Assembly: GCA_964560325.1 (NCBI GenBank)
Contig: CAZLLV010000185.1
Location: 1 to 5,403, forward strand
Source of the DNA: CAZLLV01 sp964560325
GTDB lineage: Bacteria; Acidobacteriota; Thermoanaerobaculia; Multivoradales; DATKCC01
Reading direction: 5' to 3'
DNA length: 5,403 nucleotides
The notes below the pieces were generated by a model. The model had not been told where the DNA came from, did no database searches, and was given only the letters and a program-made list of their open reading frames with translations. Made by a program: the position numbers and the translations under genes. Below, one piece after another: positions 5,125 through 5,403 of this stretch; positions within the stretch are counted from its first letter, which is position 1; every line of letters begins with the position of its first letter.

Positions 5125-5403
5125 TCAGCGCGCTTTCCTCAGCTCGTCGAGGACGATCGCCCCGGCGTGCCGGAGCACTTCGGCCGGGGTGGCGGCGAGG
5201 AGGTGAGCGAGGGCGAGGGGCTGGGCGCGGAGGTCGGCGAGGCGCGTGAGGTCGGAGGCGAGCGAGGTGGGCTCGAGCTCCGGGGTGTGGACGGCGGCGA
5301 CGGGTGCGCCGTCGTGCATGAGGTGGAGCCGCTCGTCGGCGCCGGCCTGGACCCGGAAGCGCCGCGGGCGCTCGGCGACGGCGAGGGCGGCCGCGGCGAG
5401 GTG
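5125..5403 (-). CDS. C-terminal end of an unrecognised protein (partial, 5' end outside window)
   Basis: A minus-strand frame is open from the right edge to a TGA at 5125-5127, giving 92 visible residues. I do not recognise the family. Visible are an Ala-rich helix-like start, a probable beta-hairpin (RFRVQAGADERLHLMHDG and PVAAVHTPEL), then predicted helices rich in Leu/Ala ending in LDELRKAR. There are no cysteines, no membrane segment and no motif I can name. The M at 5319 could begin a 64-residue protein, but the 28 codons upstream of it keep the same strong G/C third-position bias, so the gene most likely continues past the window. It lies 325 bp upstream of tssJ on the same strand and is separated from it by a stem-loop and a promoter, so membership of the T6SS locus is possible but not shown. 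Confidence 0.65.
   Translation of the reverse strand, partial: HLAAAALAVAERPRRFRVQAGADERLHLMHDGAPVAAVHTPELEPTSLASDLTRLADLRAQPLALAHLLAATPAEVLRHAGAIVLDELRKAR

Noticed and set aside
1..5403. tRNA/rRNA genes, CRISPR arrays, insertion sequences or attachment sites
   Set aside because: No cloverleaf-like segments, spaced direct repeats, transposase motifs or terminal inverted repeats were seen on either strand.

Overview
The window carries most of the membrane-core and baseplate-adaptor part of a type VI secretion system (T6SS), all on the minus strand. In transcription order the genes are tssJ (outer-membrane lipoprotein), tssK (baseplate-to-membrane adaptor), tssL (DotU/IcmH-type inner-membrane protein) and the first 644 codons of tssM (IcmF-type inner-membrane protein, running off the left edge). 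The base composition is very GC-rich, with almost every third codon position G or C. T6SS genes and a lipobox imply a Gram-negative, diderm bacterium. A high-GC lineage such as Acidobacteriota, Myxococcota or a high-GC proteobacterium would fit, but the sequence does not decide between them.

Region by region: 5125-5403 is the 3' end of an unrecognised minus-strand gene, followed by a GC-rich 10-bp stem that probably ends its transcript (5087-5115). Next comes the only AT-richer stretch of the window (about 4975-5050). It holds a good sigma70-type promoter on the minus strand (TTGACC, 16 bp, TCTAAT). A leader of about 215 nt follows, with a 7-bp inverted repeat and a tight hairpin that buries the Shine-Dalgarno sequence of tssJ. 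From 4799 down to 1 the four tss genes are packed without gaps: tssJ/tssK overlap by 4 nt (GTGA), tssK and tssL are 7 nt apart with the ribosome-binding site (RBS) of tssL lying across the tssK stop, and tssL/tssM overlap by 4 nt (ATGA). This looks like one translationally coupled operon.

By family knowledge, TssJ, TssL and TssM form the trans-envelope complex and TssK docks the baseplate onto its cytoplasmic face, so the window encodes the anchoring half of the machine; sheath, tube, ATPase and effector genes are not visible here. The most notable departures from the textbook are in TssM. Its nucleotide-binding P-loop is eroded (no GK[ST]), the usual TKxD-type motif reads TDCD, and only one N-terminal membrane segment is visible instead of two. 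TssK carries an unusual proline-rich N-terminal extension of about 48 residues. No RNA gene, CRISPR array, insertion sequence or complete novel system was found.
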